From NCBI RefSeq assembly GCF_001952935.1, contig NZ_CP018319.1, positions 310,001 to 374,000 of the forward strand: 64,000 bases of DNA, written 5' to 3'. This document shows positions 1-8,014 of this stretch, in pieces. Made by a program: the position numbers and the translations under genes. This stretch comes from Pseudomonas frederiksbergensis (lineage in GTDB: Bacteria > Pseudomonadota > Gammaproteobacteria > Pseudomonadales > Pseudomonadaceae). A model generated the notes under the pieces. It worked only from the letters and a program-made list of their open reading frames with translations, was not told where the DNA came from and searched no databases. How positions within the stretch are numbered: the first letter of the stretch is position 1; the number at the start of each line of letters is the position of its first letter.

Positions 1-236
1 GAAATGTCGCTTCGCGCCCGTCGGCATACAACTGCCGGCACACATACGCTACCATGTGCCTCATGTCGGGGATGAACCCTGCGTTTATTGCCACTCAGCT
101 CGGTCATGGCGTTCAGATGTTGCTATCGACCTCCGCCCGATGGATCAACTCCAGCATCGACTGGTGTGAACTCGGGACGCTTGAAAAGAGCTTGATTGGT
201 ACACAATTGGTACAGACAGAAACAGTACCCCTCTGA
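1..236 (+). pseudogene. Tyrosine recombinase (phage/ICE integrase), C-terminal end, probably inactive
   Basis: The frame is open from the window edge to TGA at 234-236, so only the last ~77 residues are visible. They carry the box II-type segment YNCRHTYAT followed by MNPAFIATQLGH, the usual C-terminal signature of tyrosine-type integrases. In relatives the nucleophilic tyrosine lies in LLSTYARW; here the same place reads LLSTSARW, with TCC at 132-134 instead of a tyrosine codon. The usual LGHS is LGHG. The protein therefore looks unable to form the 3'-phosphotyrosine link. Whether the 5' part is intact cannot be seen. It sits 22 bp before folE and may be the scar of a lost genomic island. 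No attachment-site repeat was found. Confidence 0.7.
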
Positions 237-258
237 AACCCTTATGGAATCAGCCTCT

Positions 259-804
259 GTGACACTGGAACAGAACTACACCGCGATTCTCGGCCAATTG
301 GGCGAGGACGCCTCCCGCGAGGGCCTGCTCGACACGCCAAAACGTGCCGCCAAAGCCATGCAGTACCTCTGCCGCGGTTATGCACAGACACTGGAAGAGG
401 TCACCAACGGTGCCTTGTTCAGCTCCGACAACAGCGAAATGGTGCTGGTGAAGGACATCGAGCTCTATTCGTTGTGCGAACATCACCTGCTGCCGTTTAT
501 CGGCAAGGCTCACGTCGCCTACATCCCGAGCGGCAAGGTATTGGGCCTGTCGAAAGTCGCGCGGATCGTCGACATGTACGCACGCCGCCTGCAGATCCAG
601 GAAAATCTCAGCCGCCAGATCGCCGATGCGGTCCAGCAAGTCACCGGCGCCCTGGGCGTTGCAGTGGTGATCGAGGCCAAGCACATGTGCATGATGATGC
701 GCGGTGTGGAGAAACAGAATTCGACGATGATCACGTCGGTGATGCTGGGTGAGTTCCGCGAAAACGCGGCCACCCGTAGCGAGTTTCTCAGCCTGATCAA
801 GTAA
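259..804 (+). CDS. folE: GTP cyclohydrolase I
   Basis: Cytoplasmic enzyme converting GTP to 7,8-dihydroneopterin triphosphate, the first step of folate/pterin synthesis. The zinc signature CEHHLLP gives ligands Cys73 and His76, and HMCMMMRG supplies Cys144. The SGKVLGLSK and RLQIQENL segments are typical of the family. I prefer the GTG start at 259, which gives 181 residues as in Pseudomonas homologues and has GGAA about 8 bases upstream. The in-frame ATG at 244 has no clear Shine-Dalgarno but cannot be excluded. It lies just after the integrase remnant and ends in a strong terminator, so it is probably monocistronic. Confidence 0.95.
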   Translation: MTLEQNYTAILGQLGEDASREGLLDTPKRAAKAMQYLCRGYAQTLEEVTNGALFSSDNSEMVLVKDIELYSLCEHHLLPFIGKAHVAYIPSGKVLGLSKVARIVDMYARRLQIQENLSRQIADAVQQVTGALGVAVVIEAKHMCMMMRGVEKQNSTMITSVMLGEFRENAATRSEFLSLIK

Positions 805-818
805 TTCGCAGCAGAAGA

Positions 819-846
819 AAACCGGCATTCATCGCCGGTTTTTTTT
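819..846 (+). terminator. Rho-independent terminator of folE
   Basis: Stem ACCGGC (821-826) pairs with GCCGGT (834-839) around a 7-base loop and is followed by a run of eight T. Confidence 0.9.
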
Positions 847-904
847 CGCCTGCGAAAATCAGGTAAGCTGCGCGCCTTCTGTTTGCCCCTGTGAGGCTTA
901 TACC

Positions 905-1276
905 GTGTTCGTTAAAGCGCTTCGTGTCGGCCTTGGCCAACTGATCATCTTCATCGACTTCATCACCCGCCCAAGCAAAAAGCAGCGCCCCGCCGAGGTT
1001 CAGGCTCAGGTCAACACGGCCGCCAAGGACCTGACCCTGTATCAGTTCCACGCTTGCCCCTTCTGCGTGAAAACCCGCCGCACCCTGCGCCGCTTGAACG
1101 TACCGGTGGCGTTGCGCGACGCGAAGAACAACGAACAGGATCGCCAGACCCTGCTGGAACAGGGCGGCAAGATCAAAGTTCCATGTCTGCGCATCGAAGA
1201 GAACGGCCAGACCACCTGGATGTACGAATCCAAGGTGATCATCGATTATCTGGACAAGCGGTTTGCCGCGGCCTGA
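905..1276 (+). CDS. Glutaredoxin / GST N-terminal-domain protein
   Basis: A 123-residue protein with a hydrophobic N-terminal stretch (residues 7-20, GLGQLIIFIDFI) that may anchor or associate it with the membrane. A thioredoxin-fold glutaredoxin domain follows, starting near residue 42, with the redox motif CPFC (Cys51, Cys54). The KVPCL segment carries the cis-proline characteristic of glutathione-binding folds. It probably acts in glutathione-dependent thiol reduction; the substrate is unknown. The start is GTG with GAGG upstream. The gene is single and convergent with the downstream aminotransferase. Confidence 0.85.
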   Translation: MFVKALRVGLGQLIIFIDFITRPSKKQRPAEVQAQVNTAAKDLTLYQFHACPFCVKTRRTLRRLNVPVALRDAKNNEQDRQTLLEQGGKIKVPCLRIEENGQTTWMYESKVIIDYLDKRFAAA

Positions 1277-1301
1277 GTTTTTTGTGGCGTGATTGATGGC
1301 T

Positions 1302-1371
1302 TCTCCGCGAGCAAGCCTCGCTCCTACAGGTATTCGCTAGCCCGTGTAGGAGCAAGGCTTGCCCGCGAAGG
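1302..1371. repeat. REP-type palindromic element (diverged copy)
   Basis: Inverted arms around 1304-1327 and 1345-1368 carry the GCGAGCAAG...CTCCTACA core of the Pseudomonas REP family found at seven other places in the window. This copy has several substitutions. Confidence 0.8.
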
Positions 1372-1405
1372 CGCCCGCCAGGCGCCACAAAATCCAGACC
1401 AAAAT

Positions 1406-1435
1406 AAACCGGCTCTAGAGCCGGTTTGTTTGTTT
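1406..1435. terminator. Bidirectional Rho-independent terminator
   Basis: A perfect 22-bp palindrome at 1406-1427, with AAACCGGCTC and GAGCCGGTTT arms, lies between the converging glutaredoxin-like and aminotransferase genes. T-rich sequence follows on the plus strand and A-rich sequence precedes it. Confidence 0.85.
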
Positions 1436-1441
1436 CTACCT

Positions 1442-2608
1442 TCAGGCTGCTTTTGCCGCCTGAGCCTGACGCACCACCGCAGCCAATCGCTTGAGCCCTT
1501 CGTCCAGCCGTGCCGGGTCAATGTGGCTGAAGTTCAGGCGCAAATGCCCCGGATTGCTGTCCGGTTCAGGGAAGAACGGCTCGCCCGGCATGAACGCCAC
1601 ATCCGCTGCCAGTGCAGCCTTGAGCAACGTACGCGTGTCCAGCGGCTGCTTGAGTGTCAGCCAGAAAAACAGCCCACCCTGCGGCACGTTCCAGTCCGCA
1701 AAATCTGCAAAATGCGTTTCCAGGGCTGACTGGAACGCGTCTCGACGAACCCGGTAGAAGTCCCGCAGCTCGCTCAAGTGATGCTGGAATTTGTCGGTGC
1801 CGATCCATTGCAGCGCTTGCCACTGACCCACGCGATTGGTGTGCAGGTCGGCCGATTGCTTGAGTTTCAGCAAGTGCGGGAAGAGATCCGGACTGGCGAT
1901 CAGATAACCGACTCGCAGTCCGGGCAACAGGGTTTTCGACACGGTGCCGGTGTAGATCCAGCTGGCCTTTTTCAAGCGACTGACGATCGGCGTGGCGCTG
2001 CCGCCATCAAACGTCAGCTCGCGGTAAGGCTCGTCTTCGATCAAGGTCACGCCGAACTCATCCAGCAAGGCGGCCACGGCATCGCGCTTGGCTTCGCTGT
2101 AGCGCACGGCCGATGGATTCTGAAAAGTCGGAATCAGGTAGATGAACGCCGGACGGTGTTTTTCCAGACGAGTACGCAGTTGAGCCAGGTTCGGACCATC
2201 AGCCTCCAGCGGGACAATGATGCAGTCGGCGCCGAACAGCTGAAAAATCTGCAACGCCGCCAGATAAGTCGGCGCCTCGAGCAAAATCTCGGTGCCGTTG
2301 TCGATGTACAGCTTGGCCGCCAGATCGAGGGTTTGCTGGGAGCCGCTGACCACCAACACCTGACTCGCGTCGCAAGGTAAGCCCAGCGCCCGAGCCTCTG
2401 CTGCCAACGCTTCACGCAGCGCCGGCTCACCTTCGCTCATGCCGTATTGGCCCATGGACAGCGGCATGTCGGCCCACTCGACTTTCGGCAGCATGGCTTC
2501 GGCCGGCAAGCCACCGGCGAACGACATCACTTCCGGGCGCTGGGCAGCGGCGAGGATTTCACGGATCAAAGAACTTTTAAGGCGCGAGACACGTTCGGAA
2601 AATGCCAT
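1442..2608 (-). CDS. PLP-dependent class I/II aminotransferase
   Basis: A 388-residue cytoplasmic fold-type I aminotransferase of the 2-aminoadipate/aromatic transaminase (LysN/MocR-catalytic-like) group. The PLP lysine is Lys225 in GTVSKTLLPGLR, the IEDEPY aspartate (Asp192) would hold the pyridine nitrogen, and QNPSA replaces the more usual NPTG. The amino-acid substrate cannot be told from sequence. There is no N-terminal GntR domain, so it is an enzyme and not a MocR regulator. It is divergent from a MarR gene, and one of the two putative MarR operators lies 34 bp upstream of its start, so it is the likely regulatory target. Confidence 0.9.
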   Translation of the reverse strand: MAFSERVSRLKSSLIREILAAAQRPEVMSFAGGLPAEAMLPKVEWADMPLSMGQYGMSEGEPALREALAAEARALGLPCDASQVLVVSGSQQTLDLAAKLYIDNGTEILLEAPTYLAALQIFQLFGADCIIVPLEADGPNLAQLRTRLEKHRPAFIYLIPTFQNPSAVRYSEAKRDAVAALLDEFGVTLIEDEPYRELTFDGGSATPIVSRLKKASWIYTGTVSKTLLPGLRVGYLIASPDLFPHLLKLKQSADLHTNRVGQWQALQWIGTDKFQHHLSELRDFYRVRRDAFQSALETHFADFADWNVPQGGLFFWLTLKQPLDTRTLLKAALAADVAFMPGEPFFPEPDSNPGHLRLNFSHIDPARLDEGLKRLAAVVRQAQAAKAA

Positions 2609-2641
2609 GGGGTCACCGGTAGCGAGGCCTGAGGAAAATGA

Positions 2642-2698
2642 GTCAAACTAGTTGACCAAAATTACGACAGACCGAACGGATACGTCAATATGCTTGAC
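2642..2698. promoter_or_regulatory. Twin GTCAA-N5-TTGAC operators in the aminotransferase/marR intergenic region
   Basis: Two copies of the same inverted motif: GTCAA-ACTAG-TTGAC at 2642-2656 and GTCAA-TATGC-TTGAC at 2684-2698. Their starts are 42 bp apart, four helical turns. The second includes the marR start codon at 2690. This arrangement fits binding of two MarR dimers on the same DNA face, with autorepression. It is an inference from symmetry and position. Confidence 0.65.
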
Positions 2699-3136
2699 CT
2701 TAAAAACCCCGCGACTCAGCAACAAGCGATGGAAGCGTTTTTCTTCGGTTACCAGGCGTTCACCGCGAAGGCCGACGAAATGCTCGAGCGTCGTGGCTTG
2801 AGCCGGGTGCATCAACGCATTGTGTTTTTCATCGCGCGCTACCCGAACTTGAGCGTCAAGGAGTTACTGGCGTTGCTTGGGGTGACGAAGCAGGCGCTGA
2901 ATATTCCACTGCGTCAGTTGGTGGAAATGCATCTGGTAAACAGTGTCGCGTCCGAAACCGACAAGCGTAAGCGGTTGTTGGAACTCACCGACGATGGCGC
3001 GCGGTTTGAGCAGTCGTTGCGCCGTGAACAGGTGAAATTGCTGGAGCGGGTGTTTGCCGAGGCTGGGGAGACGGCGGTGAATGGGTGGTTGGCGGTGAAT
3101 CTGGCGCTGGGTAAAGCCCAGGTCTTTCCTGACTGA
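2690..3136 (+). CDS. MarR-family transcriptional regulator
   Basis: A 148-residue winged-helix regulator. The recognition region lies around LSVKELLALLGVTKQALNIP (residues 51-70) and the wing around SETDKRKRLLELT. The N-terminal helix and C-terminal EQVKLLERVFAEAGE would form the dimer interface. No redox cysteine is visible, unlike the OhrR at 36.2 kb. The Shine-Dalgarno is weak and the ATG lies inside the second operator-like palindrome, suggesting tight autoregulation. The divergent aminotransferase is the probable target. The ligand is unknown. The TGA stop is the first base triplet of the following palindromic repeat. Confidence 0.9.
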   Translation: MLDLKNPATQQQAMEAFFFGYQAFTAKADEMLERRGLSRVHQRIVFFIARYPNLSVKELLALLGVTKQALNIPLRQLVEMHLVNSVASETDKRKRLLELTDDGARFEQSLRREQVKLLERVFAEAGETAVNGWLAVNLALGKAQVFPD

Positions 3137-3244
3137 TCGTTCCCACTCTCTGCGTGGGAATGCATCCCGTGACGCTCTGCGTCACATCAACGGCGGACGC
3201 AGAGCGTCCATGGCGGCATTCCCACGCAGAGCGTGGGAACGATC
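3135..3244. repeat. GATCGTTCCCAC-type palindromic repeat, copy 1 of 3
   Basis: Starts GATCGTTCCCAC and ends with its inverse GTGGGAACGATC. The nested arms contain GACGCTCTGCGTC and GGACGCAGAGCGTCC. Related copies lie at 9019-9128 and 31779-31880. Confidence 0.9.
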
Positions 3245-3311
3245 GTCTATAGCCGATATATCCCGATCAACAAACTTTTCGTCTACAAAATCAAAAACAT
3301 TATTTGCTTTA

Positions 3312-3323
3312 TTTGTATACAAA
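3312..3323. promoter_or_regulatory. TTTGTATACAAA palindrome upstream of purine permease
   Basis: A perfect 12-bp palindrome 128 bp before the permease start. The same TTGTATACAA core recurs upstream of puuE at 6393-6402. The form resembles GntR-family operators; no such regulator is encoded in the window. The rest of the 3245-3451 interval is AT-rich and promoter-like with no gene. Confidence 0.55.
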
Positions 3324-3451
3324 AGCATAATCCACTTCGTGCGAGTTCCTGACCAAGCAGTCAACAAATTCGCAAGCACCTCAAAGGGTCGCTGCCACCC
3401 TCATGGGTCCGGCCCTGGAAATAACAATAAAACTCTTGAGGAGTACTCGCT

Positions 3452-4801
3452 GTGGAAAGCCGCAAATCCGAAGCCCCGACGCTGGAACTCTCGCCGCCAA
3501 TACGCAATGGCTGGCTGGAGCGCATCTTCAAACTCAGCTTGCATGGCACCACGGTGAAGACCGAGCTGATTGCCGGCCTGACAACCTTCATCACCATGGC
3601 CTACATCATCTTCGTCAACCCCAACATCATGGCCGATGCCGGGATCGATCACGGTGCCGCGTTCGTCGCCACCTGCATCGCCGCCGCACTGGGTTGCCTG
3701 TTGATGGGTCTGTACGCCAACTGGCCGGTCGGGCTCGCGCCGGGCATGGGCCTCAACGCCTTCTTCACTTACACCGTGGTCGGCACCATGGGTTACAACT
3801 GGGAAACCGCCCTTGGCGCGGTGTTTGTTTCCGGTGTGTTGTTCATGTTTCTGACTTTTTCGCGGATCCGCGAATGGCTGCTCAATAGCATCCCGGTGAG
3901 TTTGCGCTTTGCCATGGGTGCCGGCGTGGGCTTGTTCCTGGGGCTGATAGGTTTGAAAACCGCGGGCATCGTGGTTGATAGCCCGGCTACCCTGATCAAG
4001 CTCGGCTCCCTGCGCGAACCTGGCCCGCTGCTGGCCGCCATCTGCTTCCTGATGATCGCCGTACTCAGCTACCACAAAGTGTTTGGCGCGATTCTCATCA
4101 GCATCATCACCGTCACCCTGGCGGGCTGGGGCCTGGGCCTGGTGAACTACGAGGGCATCATGTCCGCCCCGCCGAGCCTGGCACCCACCTGGATGGCCAT
4201 GGACGTCGCCGGTGTATTCAATATCAGCATGATCAGCGTGGTGCTGGCCTTCCTCTTCGTGCACATGTTCGACACCGCCGGCACCCTGATGGGCGTCGCC
4301 CAGCGCGCCGGTCTGGTGAATGCTGACGGCAAGATCGAAAACCTCTCCCGCGCCCTCAAAGCCGACAGTGCTTCCAGCGTATTCGGTGCGGTGGTCGGTG
4401 TTCCGCCAGTCACCAGCTACGTGGAAAGTGCCGCGGGTGTCGCCGCGGGTGGTCGGACTGGTCTTACCGCTGTGACCGTAGGTGTGCTATTTATTGCCGC
4501 AATGTTTTTCGCACCGCTGGCTGGCATGATCCCCGCTTACGCCACCGCCGGTGCGCTGATTTATGTGGCGATGCTGATGATGGGCGGCATGGCGCATATC
4601 GAATGGGACGAGGCGACCGACAGCATTCCGGCGATCGTTACCGCGATCATGATGCCCCTGACCTTCTCGGTCGCCGACGGCATTGCGCTGGGCTTTATCA
4701 CTTACGTGGTGCTGAAGGCTTTCACCGGTAAGCACAAGGAAATTTCCGTCAGTCTGTGGGTGCTCTGCGCGATCTTCATCGCCAAGTTCATTTTCTTGTA
4801 A
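3452..4801 (+). CDS. NCS2-family purine permease (AzgA/PbuG-like)
   Basis: A 449-residue inner-membrane transporter with about 12-14 hydrophobic segments. The sequence GLTTFITMAYIIFVNP near residue 45, the stretch around PVGLAPGMGLNAFFTY and the later VPPVTSYVESAAGVAAGGRTGL are the signatures of the AzgA-like hypoxanthine/adenine/guanine branch of NCS2. It probably imports purine bases by proton symport. The GTG start is preceded by GAGGAG at 3438-3443. Placement a few kb before the urate cluster and the shared upstream palindrome suggest coordinated purine uptake. The exact base is inferred only. Confidence 0.88.
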   Translation: MESRKSEAPTLELSPPIRNGWLERIFKLSLHGTTVKTELIAGLTTFITMAYIIFVNPNIMADAGIDHGAAFVATCIAAALGCLLMGLYANWPVGLAPGMGLNAFFTYTVVGTMGYNWETALGAVFVSGVLFMFLTFSRIREWLLNSIPVSLRFAMGAGVGLFLGLIGLKTAGIVVDSPATLIKLGSLREPGPLLAAICFLMIAVLSYHKVFGAILISIITVTLAGWGLGLVNYEGIMSAPPSLAPTWMAMDVAGVFNISMISVVLAFLFVHMFDTAGTLMGVAQRAGLVNADGKIENLSRALKADSASSVFGAVVGVPPVTSYVESAAGVAAGGRTGLTAVTVGVLFIAAMFFAPLAGMIPAYATAGALIYVAMLMMGGMAHIEWDEATDSIPAIVTAIMMPLTFSVADGIALGFITYVVLKAFTGKHKEISVSLWVLCAIFIAKFIFL

Positions 4802-4834
4802 GCCGTCTGCGTTTCGAAAACAGTGTTTCAAAAC

Positions 4835-4862
4835 AGCCTCACCCCGTCGGGTGAGGCTTTTG
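4835..4862 (+). terminator. Rho-independent terminator of the permease gene
   Basis: Stem AGCCTCACCC (4835-4844) pairs with GGGTGAGGCT (4849-4858), followed by TTTT. It ends about 20 bp before the next start. Confidence 0.85.
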
Positions 4863-4880
4863 TGCAAATGGAGGAAAGTG

Positions 4881-5507
4881 ATGAGTCTGGAAACCTGGCT
4901 GCTGTTCAGCGGCGCTGCGCTGGTGGTGATCCTGATCCCGGGGCCACTGTCTTTGCTGATGATCAGCAACAGTCTGAATTACGGTTTGCGCCGTTCTTAC
5001 CCGGCGTTTCTGGGGGGCGTAATTGCGTCGATCTGCTTGCTCAGTGCGTCGGCGCTGGGTTTAGGCGCCTTGCTGTTGGCATCGGAACAGTTGTTCAGCG
5101 CGCTGAAGGTCGTCGGGGCGCTGTACCTGTTCTACCTGGCCTGGCAGAGCTGGCAGCAATCGCGTCTGCCCTCCCACGGCGCTGAAGTGCCCCAGGCTGC
5201 CCCAGTGCCACGCTTTCGCGCACTGTTCGGGCGCGCGTTCATGTTGGGCGCCAGCAACCCGAAAGACATCCTGTTCTTCGCCGCTTTCCTCCCGCAGTTC
5301 CTCAGTGCCGAGCAGCCATTCCTGCCGCAGTTGCTGGTGATGATTGTGACCTGGACCGTGCTGGATCTGCTGTGCAAGTTGGCTTATGGGTTGGGTGCCC
5401 ATGGTGCGGCGCGGTATTTGCGCAGCGGCAAGGGGCAGAGTTGGTTTAACCGGGTGAGTGCCGGGTTGTTCAGTGGTGCGGGCGCGGCATCCTTGTTGAG
5501 CCGCTAA
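4881..5507 (+). CDS. LysE/RhtB-family amino-acid exporter
   Basis: A 208-residue inner-membrane protein with six predicted hydrophobic segments. The N-terminal ILIPGPLSLLMISNSL and the following GGVIASICLL helix are typical of LysE/RhtB translocators, as is SNPKDILFF near residue 130. It probably exports an amino acid or derivative. I chose ATG 4881 because GAGGAAAG lies 3-10 bases upstream; an upstream in-frame start at 4851 would fall in the terminator stem of the preceding gene. No regulator is adjacent. Confidence 0.88.
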   Translation: MSLETWLLFSGAALVVILIPGPLSLLMISNSLNYGLRRSYPAFLGGVIASICLLSASALGLGALLLASEQLFSALKVVGALYLFYLAWQSWQQSRLPSHGAEVPQAAPVPRFRALFGRAFMLGASNPKDILFFAAFLPQFLSAEQPFLPQLLVMIVTWTVLDLLCKLAYGLGAHGAARYLRSGKGQSWFNRVSAGLFSGAGAASLLSR

Positions 5508-5517
5508 ACAGCAAAAG

Positions 5518-5612
5518 CTTCGCGAGCAAGCCCGCTCCCACATTGGATCATCGTCGAACACAAATACTATGTTCACTGAAGATCCAGTGTGGGAGCGGGC
5601 TTGCTCGCGAAG
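5518..5612. repeat. REP doublet (inverted pair)
   Basis: Arms 5518-5549 and 5581-5612 are almost perfect inverses built on GTGGGAGCGGGCTTGCTCGCG, with GATCC joining bases. Confidence 0.9.
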
Positions 5613-5645
5613 GGGCCCTTCCAGATACCACACTTCTGACAGGCA

Positions 5646-5675
5646 AAAAAAAGCCCGCAGTGTGAGCGGGCGAAA
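5646..5675 (-). terminator. Rho-independent terminator of uraH
   Basis: Read on the minus strand, GCCCGC (5671-5666) pairs with GCGGGC (5658-5653) and is followed by a run of T (5652 downward). Confidence 0.85.
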
Positions 5676-5712
5676 GACCAAAGAAGCTTTATGCGCAGAT
5701 TCTTGGGGGAGT

Positions 5713-6066
5713 CTAGCTTCCTCTGTAGGTCGAATAGCTATAAGGCGAAATCAGCAACGGCACATGGTAGTGATCCTGCTCGGCAGAGATGCCAAAACGC
5801 AGCACCACCACATCCAGGAATGCGGGTTCTGGCAGCTGAACGCCACGGGCGCGGTAGTAATCGCCCGCATGAAACTGAACCTGATAGACCCCGGACCGGT
5901 AGTCATCGCCTTGCAGCAGCGGGGAATCGACCCGGCCGTCGCTGTTGGTTATCGCAGTGGCGACCAATTCCAGCTGCGAACCTTCAACGCGGTACAACTC
6001 GACCTTGATCGAGCTGCCCGGGCAACCATGTGCAGCGTCTAAAACGTGAGTAGTCAAACGTCCCAT
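5713..6066 (-). CDS. uraH: 5-hydroxyisourate hydrolase (transthyretin-like)
   Basis: A 117-residue homotetrameric enzyme hydrolysing 5-hydroxyisourate, the product of urate oxidation, to OHCU. The sequence begins LTTHVLDAAHG with the active-site histidine and ends in the diagnostic YRGS tetrapeptide. It stands opposite to the rest of the urate genes, separated from puuE by a 422-bp regulatory region, so the two sides form a divergent regulon. It has its own terminator. No clear Shine-Dalgarno precedes the ATG. Confidence 0.95.
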   Translation of the reverse strand: MGRLTTHVLDAAHGCPGSSIKVELYRVEGSQLELVATAITNSDGRVDSPLLQGDDYRSGVYQVQFHAGDYYRARGVQLPEPAFLDVVVLRFGISAEQDHYHVPLLISPYSYSTYRGS

Positions 6067-6196
6067 TGATTCTGCGCGCCTGCCTGCATGGAGCAGTCAG
6101 ACCTCGCGCCTCCCGAAGTCAGTTGAAAAGGAGACCGCACCGATTCGGAGCACGAAACGTTGCGGCGAGCGACTGATTAAGACACTTTTCAAAAAA

Positions 6197-6402
6197 ATTG
6201 TACACAATAAAAACAACATATTTACCGCCATCCCCGTCATTCAGGAATTGCCGCTGAATCTGCCACTGAGCCATAGAGCCAAAGGACCTTTCATCTATTA
6301 GCTGACCAGTCAGGCAGGTTTCTTGCAATAACATGTGTAGATGACAATCAATGAAAAATGCAAAAAAACAGGCTTACAAAGTGGATATAAAGTTGTATAC
6401 AA
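6197..6402. promoter_or_regulatory. uraH-puuE divergent control region with two TTGTATACAA-type sites
   Basis: The 6067-6488 interval has no gene. It is AT-rich compared with its surroundings. It holds TTGTACACAA at 6198-6207, one base from symmetric, and perfect TTGTATACAA at 6393-6402, 86 bp before puuE. Both match the palindrome upstream of the purine permease at 3.3 kb. They are placed to control uraH and puuE separately. Regulator identity is unknown. Confidence 0.6.
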
Positions 6403-6488
6403 TCAGCCCATCGCTGTGACGCCAGCCTTGCAACTCATCGCCAGGCCGCGCACACAAACCGTTACCACGAATAAGAAGGAAGACTGCA

Positions 6489-7415
6489 GTGAGCGCTGAC
6501 TACCCACGCGACCTGATCGGTTACGGCAGTAACCCTCCTCACCCACACTGGCCGGGCAATGCCCGCATCGCCTTGTCCTTCGTGCTCAATTACGAAGAAG
6601 GCGGCGAGCGCAACATCCTGCACGGCGATAAAGAATCCGAAGCCTTCCTTTCGGAAATGGTCTCGGCGCAGCCGCTGCAAGGCGCGCGCAACATGAGCAT
6701 GGAATCCCTTTACGAGTATGGCAGCCGTGCCGGCGTCTGGCGGGTTCTGAAACTGTTCAAGGAATTCGACATTCCGCTGACCATCTTCGCCGTGGCCATG
6801 GCCGCCCAGCGTCACCCGGACGTGATTCGCGCGATGGTCGATGCCGGCCACGAAATCTGCAGCCACGGCTATCGCTGGATCGACTACCAGTACATGGACG
6901 AAGCGCAAGAACGCGAGCACATGCTCGAAGCGATCCGCATCCTCACCGAAATCACCGGCGAGCGCCCACTGGGCTGGTACACCGGCCGCACCGGTCCAAA
7001 CACCCGTCGACTGGTGATGGAAGAAGGCGGTTTCCTCTATGACTGCGACACCTACGACGACGACCTGCCCTACTGGGAGCCGAACAACCCGACCGGCAAG
7101 CCGCATCTGGTGATCCCGTACACGCTGGACACCAACGACATGCGCTTCACCCAGGTCCAGGGTTTCAACAAGGGCGACGATTTCTTCGAATACCTGAAAG
7201 ACGCGTTCGACGTGCTGTACGCCGAAGGTGCCGAAGCGCCGAAGATGTTGTCGATCGGCCTGCACTGCCGTCTGATCGGCCGTCCGGCGCGTCTGGCCTC
7301 TCTCAAACGCTTTATCGAATACGCTAAAAGTCATGAACAGGTGTGGTTCAGCCGTCGCGTCGACATCGCTCGCCACTGGCACGAAACCCACCCGTATCAA
7401 GGGGCCGCGAAATGA
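6489..7415 (+). CDS. puuE: Allantoinase PuuE (polysaccharide-deacetylase fold)
   Basis: A 308-residue cofactor-independent allantoinase that opens allantoin to allantoate, belonging to the polysaccharide deacetylase-like superfamily and not the metal amidohydrolases. The HEICSHGYRW motif at residues 121-130, GYGSNPPHPHWPG at the start and IGLHCRLIGRPARL near the C-terminus are characteristic. The GTG start is preceded by AAGAAGGAAG. Its stop overlaps the uraD start (ATGA), so the two are translationally coupled. The last base pairs of the upstream region contain the TTGTATACAA site. Confidence 0.95.
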   Translation: MSADYPRDLIGYGSNPPHPHWPGNARIALSFVLNYEEGGERNILHGDKESEAFLSEMVSAQPLQGARNMSMESLYEYGSRAGVWRVLKLFKEFDIPLTIFAVAMAAQRHPDVIRAMVDAGHEICSHGYRWIDYQYMDEAQEREHMLEAIRILTEITGERPLGWYTGRTGPNTRRLVMEEGGFLYDCDTYDDDLPYWEPNNPTGKPHLVIPYTLDTNDMRFTQVQGFNKGDDFFEYLKDAFDVLYAEGAEAPKMLSIGLHCRLIGRPARLASLKRFIEYAKSHEQVWFSRRVDIARHWHETHPYQGAAK

Positions 7416-7927
7416 GCCACTTCCAAACCCTGAAGCCCTCGACCCTGAGCCGCGACGCGTTTGTCGCCGCCTTCGCGGACATCTACGAACATTCGCCATG
7501 GGTGGCCGAAAAGGCCTTCGACCTGGGCCAGGACGCTTCGATCGACCAGATCGAAACCCTGCACCAGCGCATGAGCGACATCCTGTTGAGCGCCGATCAC
7601 GAAAGCCAATTGGCCCTGATCAACGCTCACCCGGACCTGGCCGGCAAAGCTGCCGTCCAGGGCCAACTAACCGAAGCCAGCACCAATGAACAGGCTGGCG
7701 CCGGTATTCACCAATGCACGGCCGAAGAGTTTCAACGCTTCACCGAGCTGAACGACGCCTACAAGGCCAAGTTCAAGTTTCCCTTCATCATGGCGGTAAA
7801 AGGCAGCAACCGGCATCAGATCCTCGCGGCGTTCGAAACGCGCATTCATAACGCGGAAAACACCGAGTTCAAGTGCGCGCTGGCGGAGATCAACAAGATC
7901 GCCTTGTTCCGATTACTGACCCTATAG
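7412..7927 (+). CDS. uraD: OHCU decarboxylase
   Basis: A 171-residue enzyme that decarboxylates 2-oxo-4-hydroxy-4-carboxy-5-ureidoimidazoline to S-allantoin, acting after UraH. The catalytic histidine is His73 in AHPDLAGK. The C-terminal FEKR-type region (FETRIHNAENTEF) is also typical. The ATG overlaps the puuE stop by four bases. Although it acts before PuuE in the pathway, it is encoded after it, so coupling presumably balances enzyme levels. Confidence 0.95.
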   Translation: MSHFQTLKPSTLSRDAFVAAFADIYEHSPWVAEKAFDLGQDASIDQIETLHQRMSDILLSADHESQLALINAHPDLAGKAAVQGQLTEASTNEQAGAGIHQCTAEEFQRFTELNDAYKAKFKFPFIMAVKGSNRHQILAAFETRIHNAENTEFKCALAEINKIALFRLLTL

Positions 7928-8014
7928 CGAACTTGGCCCGAGCGTTAAAAAACGCGAAAACGCCCAGGGCCCTGCAAGCATCCCAAGCCAACTAATTAAA
8001 GGCAGACAAGAAGA

